Of a stretch of DNA of 64,000 nt, positions 36,144 to 45,643 are shown piece after piece (position 1 is the first letter of the stretch; every line of letters starts with the position of its first letter). A program made the position numbers and the translations under genes. Under the pieces are notes generated by a model. That model was not told where the DNA came from and ran no database searches. It saw only the letters and a program-made list of their open reading frames with translations. Source of the stretch: Rhodosporidiobolus odoratus (taxonomy: Eukaryota > Basidiomycota > Microbotryomycetes > Sporidiobolales > Sporidiobolaceae); NCBI GenBank assembly GCA_034387635.1, contig JAOANU010000005.1, positions 744,001 through 808,000 of the forward strand, in the 5' to 3' direction.

Positions 36144-37732
36144 TTACAGGCCGAGAGCGTCGGCGTCTGCGAACGGAAGGGTCAGCGACCAGCCCAGGTC
36201 ATTGATACGCAACTCGAGGGCTCACAGGGAAGAGCGTGAGTGTTGCCAACAGCAACAGTGGTCGGCTTGGAGGAAAGAGCAGAAGAGGCAGCCTATCAAC
36301 CGAGGGACCGTCAGTTCGATTCGGGAAGAGAGGCGCAACCTGGCTCACCTTGGCAAGGGACTCGGCGGTGACCTTGTCAAGCTGGGAGAAGACGTCCTCG
36401 AGCGACGGCGCCTGGCCGTTCGCCGCCACCTGGTGTCCGACAACCTCGACCTGACCGACACGAGTCTCAAGCGCCAAAGCTGCAGCGAATTTCGCCTTCG
36501 CGACAGCCTGCTTGACGACCTCCTCCGAAACACCGCTCGAGACCTCCTTCAACGCCGCAATCGCCTTCGACGCAACATCCGCAACCTCGCCACTCTTGGC
36601 CGCCACCGAGATACCGAACAGACCGGCATCCGAGTAGCCGAGGTTGAAGGCCTGGGCCGAGGAAGTGGAGGTGGTGAGCTTGGAGAGGGGGGAGGCACCA
36701 GCACCCCACTTGACGGAGGACTCGCCACCAAGGAGGAAGCGGAGGACGGCAAAGTCAACCTCCGTCGAAGCGGCACCCTTGAAGGCGATCAAGAGCTGGT
36801 CGATGGAGGAGTGACCGACGGACGGGACGCGGACTTCACCACCGTAGTACTGCGATGCAGAGGAGGAGATGGAGGAGGAGGAGGGAGAGCTGGAGACGAA
36901 GAAGTCGGAGACGAGCGACTTGAGCTTGCCAGAGTCGACGTTGGAGCCGAAGACGGCAAAGTTGGAGGGAGCGAAGGCGGACTTGGCGAAAGAGACGGCG
37001 GTGGGGTGGTCGACGGCGGTGTGAGGGGAAGCGAAAAGGGAGTTGCCGAGACCCTTGCGGAAAGCAAGCTGGTGGGCGAGGTCGAGGGCATAGGTGGCAG
37101 AGTTCTGGATGGCTTGTTCGTACTCGCCGGCAACTTGCGGGACGACCTCCTCGTTGTACTCGTACAGAGGGAACTTGGCCTGAGTGATCGCGTCGCCAAG
37201 CGCCTCCGCGAAGAATGCCCTGTTGCAGTAAGATAAGGTTTAGCTCACACGTCCCGAGCCCGTACGTGAAAGCGGGAGGGACTCACTCGTCACCCTTGAG
37301 GAACTCGGCGGTCAAAACGAGGTGTTCCCTCGAGAGGGAAGCGGAGAGAACTCCTCCGAGCGCCTCAGCCTCGCGAACCAATCGGATCTGGCTGCGCTTG
37401 TTGTTGGCCTGGAGTCACCGAGTTGCGTCAGCTACTGTCCTCTTGAGTTGCGTGTGGCCCGATAGCGAAGGTCGGAGAAAGAGGCGAGGACAACGCACCT
37501 TGAAGAGCGAGTTCTTCAGGACGTGAGCGACACCGGGTGCGGGTTCGTAGCGGGAACCGGCGTTGACAACGACGCTGATGGACGAGGTCGGGTGACCTTC
37601 GTCGGCGGAGGCGACCTTGATGCCGTTTACGTCCTGAACGGCGAAAACGGATGAGGGAGTAGCGTAACCGCGAGTGAGGGCGGGTGCGGCAGAGCGAGTC
37701 GAGCGGATAGCCGCAGTACGGAGGGCAGACAT
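36144..37732 (-). CDS. QCR2: Ubiquinol-cytochrome c reductase core protein 2
   Basis: Minus-strand exons 37499-37732, 37287-37408, 36340-37219, 36226-36292 and 36144-36166 give 441 aa. The presequence (MSALRTAAIRSTRSAAPALT) is typical of mitochondrial import. The M16 peptidase fold is visible: SISVVVNAGSRYEPAPGVAHVLKNSLFK, where the zinc-binding HxxEH of active proteases is absent, as expected for core 2. The FALGYSD-like segment (AFNLGYSDAGLFGI) and the C-terminal VAVGNTHALPYADALGL also fit. It is a structural subunit of complex III on the matrix side of the inner membrane. The last exon is just 23 nt. A 430-codon antisense ORF covers the whole gene and is a composition artefact. Confidence 0.93.
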
Positions 37733-37798
37733 GCTGGTATCTAGCTAAGGCAGAGTTGTGCAAGAGCGCAGACGGAGGAGGGAGCTGGAGTGGTCTGG

Positions 37799-37803
37799 AT
37801 TGG
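37799..37803 (-). promoter_or_regulatory. Candidate CCAAT box upstream of QCR2
   Basis: CCAAT on the QCR2 sense strand about 70 nt before the ATG, a spacing similar to that seen at ACO1. Possible Hap2/3/5 site; motif evidence only. Confidence 0.25.
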
Positions 37804-39385
37804 ACGGCAGCTCCATCCGTCTTGCACCTCATTCTCTGCCTTGAGATGGTGCCTTTCGAGCTCTTTCGGTCTGATCTATGTACTCTGGTCGACCCGCACC
37901 ATGCGAAGGTCCACAGTGACGATGCGTCGCCTCTTCAACCTCTCCCGCCCGGCGCCCTCCTCAATTGAATCACTATTTTACATCGCCCAGCCGGTCAGCT
38001 TCTCACCAGGAAACTTCGTTCCCGAGCTGCACGATGGCACTCGCGTCTTGAAGCGCGATCGCAGCGTGCCCGACTCGTGGAGTGACCCATAGACACTCGC
38101 TTGGCGGAGGCAATTGGGATCGTTGGACTTGATGGAAGTACCAGACATCGGTACCGGCACGCGCAGGCCAGCGACAGTGGCAGTATCGAAGTCAGGCTCT
38201 CTCGCCCCGAACGCTCGATGCTCGTATGCCCCATCTTGCACTCGAGCGTCAAAATCCTGGTTGCCCCTCCTGATTTACGGTGGGGCTCTTCGCGTTCCTC
38301 GTATACTCCCGTACTCGAGATGTCCTGCTCGCTCCATTGAGCTCTCCCTTTAGCCGGATGCTCGCAAGTCCCCAACGCGCCACATTGAGTCGACCTTTCC
38401 ACCACTTCCTGCTGCGGTAGCTGCCGCGTTCGCGCCTCTCTTTATCCGCTATCTCCCCGAGACGCCCATGTACGAGTATGTCGGATGGTGCAGAGCGCCT
38501 AGTAGGCGGGAACGTGCTGGAGAAAGACGGAACATGCAGTTGCTGAATTAGCACTCGATGGCACAACGGCTACGCAACACTTTGCACTTCCTGCCTGTGA
38601 CTTGCGCTCCTCGCACTTGCGCCTCGAATTGTTGCCGCTGCTCATGCTGCTTGTGCTCTGGGCTGTACATGCCTCAGACACGATGAGGCATTCCTTCTGA
38701 AAAGCATGACCTTCTCAAATGAGCGTCGATGGCCTTTCTTGACCGCTGTGTCCTTCCGAATGCTACGCTGGACTGCCGTTCGGTCGCTCAGATCAGCTGC
38801 CTGATCCGAGAACACGAGCGTTCAGCAGCGTGCGTGAAGATCCCCAGCCTTCCGATCCCTCAGGTAAGGGGTTACCTGCGGAGGCTCTGGCTGAAGGAAT
38901 GATCAGCAGTGCAGATTTCGCAGTGTGTGGGGCTGGTTGGAGGTCTCCAGAGCAATCAGCATGAAGCGGACTCGGGACCTGACAAGTTGAACGATTGTTT
39001 TCAACTCCTGCCAGACTCCGCTCTCATCGCGATACTGCGGCTATCTCCCCCGTCTTGAGCCCTCTAGGCTCTTCTGTGCAGTACAGACGCTCTGCTCTGT
39101 CGTATAGCACCGAGAAGAGCATGAACGGGAGAAAGGAGGCCTCACATTTCGGCGCTCTTGATCGCGACCATCGCTTTGAGCGCTGCAGGATGCTCCCGTC
39201 GGTGACAGCGAGCAGCCCGGTCTGTCCGAGCGGTAAGGAACCGGAGTGAGGCGAATAAAGGCCAAGCCAAGCTTGGCTACGACCGCCAGTGCTTTTTTAG
39301 AACTTTCAGCCCGCGATTCCCTCCTCACCTACTCTCCCTCATCCTCATCAAGCTACACAGAGTCCGCCTCGCGCAGTGCCACAGC
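37804..39385. other. Long divergent intergenic region, no supported gene
   Basis: About 1.6 kb lies between QCR2 (minus) and the plus-strand gene at 39386. Several 60-140 codon frames exist on both strands, but none has motifs, splice-consistent neighbours or a shared pattern. Near 39230 a short segment looks superficially tRNA-like but does not fold into a tRNA arm set by eye. Likely regulatory DNA and UTRs. Confidence 0.4.
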
Positions 39386-40289
39386 ATGCTGCACTATACT
39401 ATACTCGCCACTTACATCCTCCTCTTCTTCTCCCTGGCCAGCGCCTCCTCCCTCACCCCTCGCCAAACATCCTTCACCCTCTCCCTCGCTTAGCCGGGCC
39501 CCGTCCACCTCAGCCACGGTAGCATAAGCTGTCCCAGGAATAAATTCTCACTCGCGGGGTCCTTCGTCTTCCCCGTCCAGCTCGACATCGTTCAACCCCT
39601 TTGCCCCACCACTTCCGACCCGACCGCCCTACCCGCACTCAGCCCTTCCTTCTTCTTCAATGGCACAGGCAACCTCTCTATCGGCCTAAAAGCAGTTAGC
39701 GTGCAGCAGCAAGTCGCCGTCAGAGCTATTGATGCCGTAGGCCAAGTCGCTCTCGCGGAATGGACTTCGTCGACTCAAGGTTCTGCCGGCAACAACGGTG
39801 CAGGTATGTCCTCGTGTTCGTATTGGCGGAGCTGGTCTGTATGCTGACTGGAGCGGTTACAGCAACGTACTAAGTCAAGGTCCTACCGCCCTCGTCCTGA
39901 TCGCAGTCGTCGTCGGCCTCCTTGTACTCCTCATTTGTCTCGGCGTAGTCGGACACTACGTACACCGTTCTCACCGTCGCCACGAACCCCAAACCGACAT
40001 CGAGAGCGACGAGCTGGACTTCCAGTGCGCCGGTTCTGACGACGAGCACGCTGCCGAAGAACAGGGGACCTGCACCACCTCCGCTCTCCCTGTTCATTCC
40101 GCCCTTTCCCAACCCTCTCTTGCACACACCCGTCCTTCCATGTCTTCGAACAGATCGCACCGTCCGGTTGGCTCTTCACCTCTCGCCTCTTCCCCTTCTT
40201 ACCCTGCCGCCGCTTATGTCGCCGGTCAGGCACCGGAGAACCCGTCGTCCAAGCGGGCTTCGACCAAAGCCTCTGGCTGGTACGCTTAG
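39386..40289 (+). CDS. Secreted-type single-pass membrane protein with an in-frame TAG
   Basis: Two exons, 39386-39803 and 39880-40289. The N-terminus MLHYTILATYILLFFSLASA is a clear signal peptide. The ectodomain has N-glycosylation sequons in FNGTGNLSIG. One transmembrane helix (ALVLIAVVVGLLVLLICLGVV) is followed by HYVHRSHRRH and a Ser/Pro-rich cytosolic tail of about 100 residues ending ASGWYA. Family not recognised; the layout resembles fungal wall-stress sensors or mucin-like receptors. The frame is interrupted once, by TAG at 39491-39493 (codon 36), yet stays open on both sides. No GT donor occurs between the start codon and the TAG, so splicing does not obviously remove it. This could be a pseudogene, a strain-specific nonsense allele, read-through, or a sequence error. 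The intron acceptor (CAAG) is less common but phase-consistent. Confidence 0.6.
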
Positions 40290-40491
40290 TTGGTATCCAC
40301 ATGTATAGATATAGACAGACGTATAAGCATCCTAGGTTGTTCAGTGCAAGAAGCACTTCAAATCGTTCCCCAGCCTGCGTGCGAATTTCGGTAGTCATAT
40401 TCCCCTCGCTCATCGCGGCTCTCTCGTCGTAGTCTGCAGCGAGGAGTAGTATAACATCTATGATGATTTCACGCAAGACCAGCTCGCCACC

Positions 40492-43443
40492 TCAATCCGT
40501 ATACGAAGGCTCTGCCTCTCCCGTCAAGCTAGTCAGCGGCACCTGCGACCCCGTGCCTTGCCCCCCTTCCCCACCAGTCCCACCATTTCTGACGACCTCC
40601 CCAAGAAGCAGCTGCAGCGCCTCTTCAATCCTCTCGAGGCGTTCCTTGACGCTCTGTTGTTCCTCCTGCATCGCGGCGGAGGTAGCGTTCTTGACTTCCT
40701 CCACCGAAGGCGGCGGAGGCTGCGTCTGCCCCTGCTGTCCCCCAAGGATAGACGTACCAAAGATCCTCGCAAGAGGCGAAGAAAGGGAACCGAGGCGCTC
40801 CCCTCCTCCTCCTCCTCCTGCACCTCGTCTCTTCCCCGGCGACAAAGGCGGTGCCCTCTTGTTCCCCACCCGACTTCCAGCCTCCGCACTATCCTGTTCA
40901 ACCGCGGCGCTGGCCTTGGGGGACACCATCCCACTGGCCAAGTCGGATCCGACCGCGTCGATAGCGCTAACTCGACGGCCTTCCTCGGTCACCTCTCTCT
41001 CGAAAACCCGGTCGGCGAGGGCTTCGGGTCCGGTCCCGTCCCAGATGGGCACGACACCGGGGAGGGAAGCCCAGGCGCGTTGGGTACGCTTGGTGGCGAG
41101 GTAGAGGGTGGAACGCTTGGCCGAGGTGGCGCGGACGTGAAGGGCGAGGAAGAGGAGGACAGGGAGGTTGAGCGTGCGGGCGAGGTAGACTTGCGCTTTG
41201 TGAAGGACGCTGCATGGTGAATATGGTCAGAGCCGCTCAGGTTGGTAGCTAGGGAAAGGGACTTGACGTACTAGGGTGAGGCGACGAATGGAAGTGGGAA
41301 GAGAATGGTAAAAGCAACAGTGTTGAAAGGAGTCGTGTACAGCGTTAGCGGGTCGGCCTTGGCGCGCTCGATAGTACCTGTCACAATGATCGAATCAGGT
41401 CAGGCCTGGTTCCGCATCGAGATTTAGAGAGGAATCTATGAACGGAGAGCCTTCTGGAAGAGCAGTTCCGTTTCGGCACTCGCTTGCACAGCGGAGAAAG
41501 TATTGGTGAGCAGCGAGATGAGGATAGTGAGGACTGCAAAAGGTAAGGTGAGAAAGCAAAAGGTGAAAACCTGAGTTTGCGGCGACGACGAGAAAGTCTT
41601 ACGGAGTGTTTGCGACAGAATGGCAAAGATCGTCATCAAGACAGGACCGAAGACCGGGTGGAACTGCACGGACCAGAAGTGACCGAGGCGAACATCAGCT
41701 CCTGGGAGCGAAGTAGCGAGAGCGAAGTTGCGAAATGGTCGAATAGATCGGAATTACCTGCTGCGCAGCCTCGAACCCAAGGAACGCGCTTCCCAAATGC
41801 ATACGAAGCAGTAACCAAGCGATATGACCTACATCCCAACTGCCGTGGCTCAAGATGCGCAGGGTGCAGAGGAATCCGGAGGCGGTAAGTACCGTGAGGC
41901 CCTGCGAAGTGAAGACAAAATGAGCTATGAGAAGGTCAGAAAAGAAGATGGAAAGGCCTACCATGAACACTACGAACTCTTTGACCATCTTCGATAGCGC
42001 GAGCAATACAACGTTATCCTTCAGTAGCGAAATCGTGACCCTGGGTAGCAGGACGCAACCACCCAGACTGAGCGTATCTAAAGCGAGCGTCGCCATCTGC
42101 TCATCCGCATTCTTCAGCGCCGTTATCCGCAAGCCCAAGTAGGCTGCGAACACCGCGATGAACAGGCTGTCCAAGATGTTGAAAGCGCCGCCGAGGTACG
42201 TCGTCAGGCCATTTTCAGCGACAGCGGACCATTCGTCGAGGAAGAAGCCGACGCCGAAGAAGATGAAGAGGAGCTCGACGAAGTTGAGGTGGGTGGGGTG
42301 GTAGGCTGCAGGTGAGTAAGGGTGAGTATGACGTTATTGCGAGCAGGTTTCAAACAGAGGTGGCCGAGCGACTCACTGGTCTGAGTGAGTAGGAAAAGAA
42401 CCAGCATGCTGGCGAAGCCGAGGAACTCGAGCCGGGTCCGGATGCTAGGGACGCGCAGACGATGGTGGTCCAGGAAAGGTCGTTTGCGAAAGTCATAAAC
42501 CTCGACTACAGGTTTGGTCTTATACGAGTCCTGAATAAAGGCGCTATGGAGCAGCAGGTGGTCAACCAGCTGCGACAAATCCGCGAAGAAAGGGGAGAGA
42601 CGGACTGATTGGGCTCTGGAGAGTAGATGACCTCCCCTACGTAGATGGCTTTGATGACTCGTTGCACTGCAGTTGCCAAAGGAGGACTCGGTCAAGAGGT
42701 AGAGGAAGAAGTAGGCGGGGTCAAACTCACCTAGCGGGCTCTTGACAAACCGCTTAGCTTTCGAAAAAATGCCCAACTCGAGCGCATTCGTCGCTTCGTC
42801 CTTACCCCACTCGATCAACCTGGCCAATTCCTCCTCGTCGACGCCTTCATCCGGGGTGAACATGTCGCACGATGCTCCAGCGAAGGGGTTGAAGGTGGTT
42901 GTGAGGACATGAAGCAGTTCCAGGCTGCCCGGTGCAGTTCCATAGACGGAAAGTAACTTGATGGCGAGGAGCTCGCAGAGGTCGGCACGGGAAACGTTGA
43001 CGGCGCTTTTGGGTCGAGGCTGAGTCAGTGAGGGGTAGCTAGGAGATGCAGGAAGGGGAGCAAACGGACGCAAAGGCAAGATCATCATCGCTTCTGTCAA
43101 CAAAGTGGGCTCGGCAAACCAGCAAGGCGAAGATAAGACTGATCGAAGGCCTGGAACCTTTGCTGAGCTTGACGACGAGCGGTCTCACGACGGAAAAGTT
43201 GAGGGCGGGCGACTTGAACTGGTCGAGAGTGAGGGCGGTATCGACGACCGACTCGACCTCGTAGCGAATGCGTTGTACGAGGGGGAAGACGGCTTCGTGC
43301 TGAGCGAGTGAGATTGCGCTGCTGAGAAAGGGATCAAAGGCGGACGAGGATGCTTCGGCATCAACGTTCATGCTGGATTGAGCGAAGGTTGGCGAAGTGG
43401 GGGTCGTAACTGAGGCGAATCCGGCGCTACTACCGTGTACCAT
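40492..43443 (-). CDS. YVC1: TRPY/Yvc1-type vacuolar cation channel
   Basis: Ten minus-strand exons (43066-43443, 42731-43019, 42606-42666, 42377-42543, 41962-42305, 41758-41901, 41603-41663, about 41444-41533, 41272-41377, 40492-41209) give about 785 aa. The N-terminal cytosolic domain is followed by the family motif YDFRKRPFLDHHRLRVPS just before the first helix. Six membrane helices follow, including the pore-region GFEAAQQFHPVFGPVLM and the last span LTILISLLTNTF. The C-terminal tail contains an acidic/Ser-rich region and a coiled coil (QQSVKERLERIEEALQLLLG). Yvc1 releases Ca2+ from the vacuole on hyperosmotic shock. The borders of the 61-nt exon 3 and of the 90-nt exon 8 (weak GTTCAT donor) are the least secure. 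It is divergent from GOS1 with about 170 bp between starts. Confidence 0.88.
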
Positions 43444-43614
43444 ACTGTAGTCCAGACTGTGCCGTTATCTGTCGAGCAATCTAGGCTACTCTGGGCTGTA
43501 CGAGTGGTATATCAAAGGGAGAAAGTGGAAGAGGAGGGGTTATCAACTCTCTCGCTTCAACTCCTCTAGCTGGGTGCAGAACAAATACGCACGACCAGAC
43601 CAGAGCCGCTCGAG

Positions 43615-44621
43615 ATGTCAGCCACCGAAACCCTCCGTCGGGATCTGCATGCATCGACTGCCAACGTCTCTTCTCTTCTCACCCGTTACTCGAAACTCGC
43701 ACAGCAACAATCAACCTCGTATGCCTCAAGCGGACTATTGAAGGACGATGTCACAAGGAGGAAACAGGAATTAGAGGACGAGATTATTGGCGCACTCGAC
43801 ACTGTACGTTGTAACTTTCTCTCGCCGTCGAGGTGAGGTGGGGGTGACAGCCACACCATGCTGACAGCCCTTACGCACTATAGTTCTCTGCGCAAATAGA
43901 CCGCCTTGCCAACTTCCATGCCACCTCACATCCCCCACCTTCCGCCTCAGCTACTCGCGCTCTCGAAAGACATCGGGATGTACTGGCAGACTACCGGAGA
44001 GAATTCCAGCGGACACAGGTGCGTCATACCGCCTATGTCTGGATTCCCAGGCACTCACACTCCTCTTTTCAGACGAGTCTGCGGGATGCCGAGCAGAGGG
44101 CGAACCTGCTAGGATCCGTAAGGGAGGAGATCAGGTCAGTCTTGCCCTCGATTTTTTACCTCATATATAGCCCGCTGACGTAGTCCCTTTCTGCAGCGCC
44201 TTCAAGACTGCCACTGGATCGTCAGTCACCGATGCACTGTTAGCAGAACGAGGAAGGATAGACAACTCACATCGAATGGCAGATGAAACGCTCAAGTTCG
44301 TGTTCTTTCCGTTTCTTCTGCACGTGCCTCGCTGACCCTTCATGCCTGCGCAGTCAAGCATATGCTACTCGAGCAGAGTTCTCCGCTCAACGCTCTGGCC
44401 TGTCACAGATCCAGGCACGGATGAACGGCGTAGCAGGTTCGCCTTTCTCATCCGTCTTCCATCCCTGACATCGCTCATCTCATTCGTCCTCTACAGCCCA
44501 AGTTCCCGGTCTCAACTCGGTCATTGGTATGATCAATTCGCGCCGGAGACGAGATAGCGTCATCATGGGCAGCGTGATGGGCGTTTGCACCTTGCTTTTC
44601 CTCTTCTTCGTTTTTGGTTGA
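43615..44621 (+). CDS. GOS1: Golgi v-SNARE Gos1
   Basis: Exons 43615-43803, 43884-44018, 44073-44134, 44197-44295, 44354-44436 and 44497-44621 encode 230 aa. It starts MSATETLRRDLHASTANVSS; the N-terminal three-helix region contains DDVTRRKQELEDEIIGALDT. The SNARE stretch (ERGRIDNSHRMADETLNQAYATR) is followed by VPGLNSVIGMINSRRRRDSVIMG, and a C-terminal anchor (VCTLLFLFFVFG) ends the protein. This is the Gos1/GOS28 layout: intra-Golgi retrograde and ER-Golgi fusion in complex with Sed5, Ykt6 and Sft1. Tail-anchored membrane protein. It converges on the acidic-protein gene with about 150 bp between stops. Confidence 0.93.
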
Positions 44622-44768
44622 TCTCACTCGTAGTGATGCTGGGTTTCCGGGTCGAGGGCCATCCGTTGCATTGTTGTACATCTTGACGTTTGCCTCACGC
44701 TCAAGCGACACGAAAAACACTGAATTCCGCTTACAAGATCCCATTTTCTTCTCCGACGCAAAGCCTGG

Positions 44769-45337
44769 CTACTCCTTCTTCCCCACCGCCGTCCTCCGCC
44801 TCTTTCTCGCCGGTTGTCCCCCCTCCTCTCCGTCCCCCCCGCCGCTACCCAAATCGGGCGCCGCACTCGCCACGAAACTCTCCTCGACATCATCCTCAGG
44901 ATCAATCAAGTCATCGTCCGGTTCTTCGACTTGAGCGGCTTTGGACGCATCAAAGTCGGCGTCGTCGGCTTCATCTTCGTCGTCGTCATCGTCGGCGCCT
45001 CCCTAGCCAGCACGAGATAGAGAAAGACAAGAGCTCACGTTAGACAGCTGTTCAACAGCGCAAAGAGAAGACAGCGAAGAATGGTATCAAGGCGTACATC
45101 CTGAATCAGAAAGCTCAACCCTGGTCCCTCGTCTTCCTCATCGGAATCACTGTCGTCGTCGTCGTCTTCCTCCACGACGGCGGTGGGTTTGGTGGTCGTT
45201 GTTGCAGGAGACTGGTCCGGCTTGTCGCTGCTCGTTGCGGCGGCGGCGGCGGCGGAGGGAGCGGGTGGGACATCAGCCGAGGCATTAGGAGCGACCTCGG
45301 TAGGCTGAGGCGTGGATTCAACAGGCGAGTCAGACAT
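44769..45337 (-). CDS. Acidic protein with basic C-terminus, possibly nuclear
   Basis: Two minus-strand exons, 45098-45337 and 44769-45002, give 157 aa. It starts MSDSPVESTPQPTEVAPNAS, has an Ala/Pro/Thr-rich first half, two long Asp/Glu runs (EEDDDDDSDSDEEDEGPG; DDDDDEDEADDADFD) and ends with a classical basic cluster (PARKRRRTAVGKKE) that could be a nuclear localisation signal. The composition resembles histone chaperones of the Chz1 kind, but the diagnostic CHZ motif is not evident, so no function is assigned. It sits tail-to-tail with GOS1 and in tandem with NAF1. Confidence 0.75.
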
Positions 45338-45643
45338 GGTGTATGGGTGGGAATCGGCAGAGTGAACGCGGAACGAGGATCACGGAAGATGACCACCTGA
45401 TGCGCGTTCTGCCCGCGCTACGGCGCTGTGTAGGCTTTCAAAGGGGCGCTTATATACAGAGCAACGCGTCCAGTCGCACAGGAAGCGTGGTCGAAGAGTC
45501 TTTTCTTTGTAACCTTCCCAGATTTTCCTTTCTACGCTGCACACGGCTGCACCGAGGCACTGGCTCGCCCAGACCAGCTCGGCGTATGGTGATTCGGTAG
45601 CACGGTGATGCGCACGTATCGTACTGCATTGTCAGACACATTC
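45338..45643. other. Promoter of the acidic protein and NAF1 3' UTR
   Basis: A short tandem spacer; an A/T-poor leader lies around 45340-45440. Nothing else is recognised. Confidence 0.4.

Noticed and set aside
35944..37236. 430-codon plus-strand ORF covering QCR2
   Set aside because: It is exactly antisense to a conserved, spliced QCR2. Its product is a Gly/Val/Arg-rich composition artefact of GC-rich codon use.
39190..39250. tRNA-like segment
   Set aside because: No complete acceptor, anticodon and T-arm pairing could be drawn; no tRNA box B consensus.
39460..39494. Intron ending at the TAG in the signal-peptide protein (pyrimidine-rich CTTAG acceptor)
   Set aside because: The acceptor looks good, but there is no GT donor between the start codon and it, and a donor upstream would remove the signal peptide.
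44769..45337. Assignment of the acidic protein as Chz1
   Set aside because: Composition fits but the diagnostic CHZ motif is not visible.
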